A stretch of DNA of 12,103 bases from Candidatus Bathyarchaeota archaeon. GTDB lineage: Archaea > Thermoproteota > Bathyarchaeia > Bathyarchaeales > DTEX01. A program made the translations under genes and the position numbers. Of the stretch, positions 11,568 to 12,103 are shown one piece after another (the stretch's first letter is position 1; the number at the start of each line of letters is the position of its first letter). The notes beneath the pieces are model-generated. The model saw only the letters and a program-made list of their open reading frames with translations. It was not told where the DNA came from and did not search any database. The stretch lies in contig JAGTQS010000018.1 in the NCBI GenBank assembly GCA_018397055.1, positions 526-12,628 of the forward strand, in the 5' to 3' direction.

Positions 11568-11577
11568 CTTTATACTT
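11568..11577 (-). promoter_or_regulatory. TATA box of trpS
   Basis: AAGTATAAAG on the minus strand lies about 44 nt before the trpS ATG and would give a leader of roughly 18 nt holding the ribosome site. A second T/A-rich box, GTTTATATTT (11611-11620), lies further up, close to the stop of the previous gene, and could be part of its T-rich terminator. Confidence 0.45.
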
Positions 11578-11630
11578 TGCAGTAATTACGCTGTTGAAAA
11601 GGATAGAACAAAATATAAACTTAAAATTAT

Positions 11631-12103
11631 CTATAATGCCTTAAAGTTATCAAACCAGTTTTCAAACGAAACAAGCGAATCCTTCGAAAAACTTGGCTTC
11701 CGCTTCCCTAAGATTTCAAGGAAATCCGACATGTGTATTTTCCGCGGGTCTCCTGCAGTCTCAGCTTTTCCCGACTCGAAAAGTTCACTGTTAACCTTAA
11801 GTTGGACTGACTGACAAACGTCCATGATGTCGCTTCCTGAAAAGCCATCAGTTAAACTAGCAAGCCTTTCAAGGTCGACGTCAGTAGACATTTTAAGGTA
11901 CCCCGTGTAAAGCTTGAATATTTCGAGACGTTCTTTGAATCCTGGGGGAGGAACGTAAATCCTCTTTTGGAACCTTCGAATAAAAGGCGTATCAAGGGTC
12001 CAAGGCTTATTCGTGGAACCAACAACATAAACATGAATTGGATTTTTCTTGTCAATGATTCCGTCCATCTCCTTCAAAAACTGGTTTGATAACTTTAAGG
12101 CAT
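11631..12103 (-). CDS. Vps4/CdvC-like AAA ATPase, C-terminal part
   Basis: C-terminal portion (about 157 codons) of a classical AAA ATPase. The frame is open to the window edge, so the ATG at 12075-12077 is internal. Visible elements in order: the SNQFLKEMDG helix after the Walker B region; sensor 1 with VVGSTNKPWTLD; the arginine fingers in FIRRFQKRIYVPPP; and the small helical lid with LASLTDGFSGSDIMDVCQSV. The tail helix KPSFSKDSLVSFENWFDNF resembles the Vps4 C-terminal helix. The Walker A and any MIT domain lie outside the window. In TACK archaea the Vps4 homologue CdvC disassembles ESCRT-III-like CdvB in cell division. Other Vps4/katanin-group ATPases, such as non-Cdv paralogues, cannot be excluded without the N-terminus. 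No CdvA or CdvB gene is seen in the window. Confidence 0.85.
   Translation of the reverse strand, partial: ALKLSNQFLKEMDGIIDKKNPIHVYVVGSTNKPWTLDTPFIRRFQKRIYVPPPGFKERLEIFKLYTGYLKMSTDVDLERLASLTDGFSGSDIMDVCQSVQLKVNSELFESGKAETAGDPRKIHMSDFLEILGKRKPSFSKDSLVSFENWFDNFKAL

Overview
The window looks like part of the chromosome of an uncultured archaeon, most likely from the TACK branch and plausibly Bathyarchaeia-like. That placement is inference from gene content. The evidence is archaeal TATA boxes (box A) placed correctly before genes, a Hef-type DECH helicase, an archaeal TrpRS, a Vps4/CdvC-like AAA ATPase, a PhoU protein with an AbrB-type N-terminus, and a tRNA-Gln(TTG) gene that encodes its own CCA.

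Left part (1-3848): phosphate uptake. pstS, pstC and pstA run on the minus strand, with pstA cut by the window edge. A phoU-family regulator diverges from them on the plus strand. The shared 129-nt control region holds TATA boxes for both directions and a short dyad that is a candidate operator. Between pstS and pstC lie two tiny ORFs linked by ATGA overlaps, the first behind a very good Shine-Dalgarno site and spanning a T7 tract. This could set the ratio of binding protein to permease.

Middle left (3849-5155): a graveyard. It holds a decayed secreted-protein gene (3879-4428), a small zinc-ribbon gene (4514-4849), and a clear relic of the C-terminal part of a RadA recombinase (4848-5098) with a frameshift and in-frame stops. 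The C-terminus of the zinc-ribbon ORF may itself be read-through into RadA debris.

Centre (5156-7632): a two-gene minus-strand operon. A conserved-looking protein of about 113 aa with no known function comes first. Five nt later comes a Hef-type helicase that lacks the XPF nuclease domain and instead ends in a winged-helix-like segment and a small beta-rich domain.

Centre right (7633-10247): an accessory island of provirus and transposon debris abutting the 3' end of tRNA-Gln. It contains a relic of an IS91-type transposase zinc-binding domain, a DUF2213-like prohead protease cut off at its C-terminus, a decayed small membrane protein of viral type, a 47-aa coiled-coil ORF, an intact-looking antitoxin/PIN-toxin pair, and a helix-turn-helix gene broken by a stop codon. 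The layout fits an element that once integrated at the tRNA gene and then decayed, leaving the toxin-antitoxin pair as its best preserved part. I see no integrase and no second copy of the tRNA 3' end.

Right part (10248-12103): core genes on the minus strand: tRNA-Gln, tryptophanyl-tRNA synthetase with its own promoter and a T7 terminator, and the C-terminal part of a Vps4/CdvC-like AAA ATPase that runs off the window.
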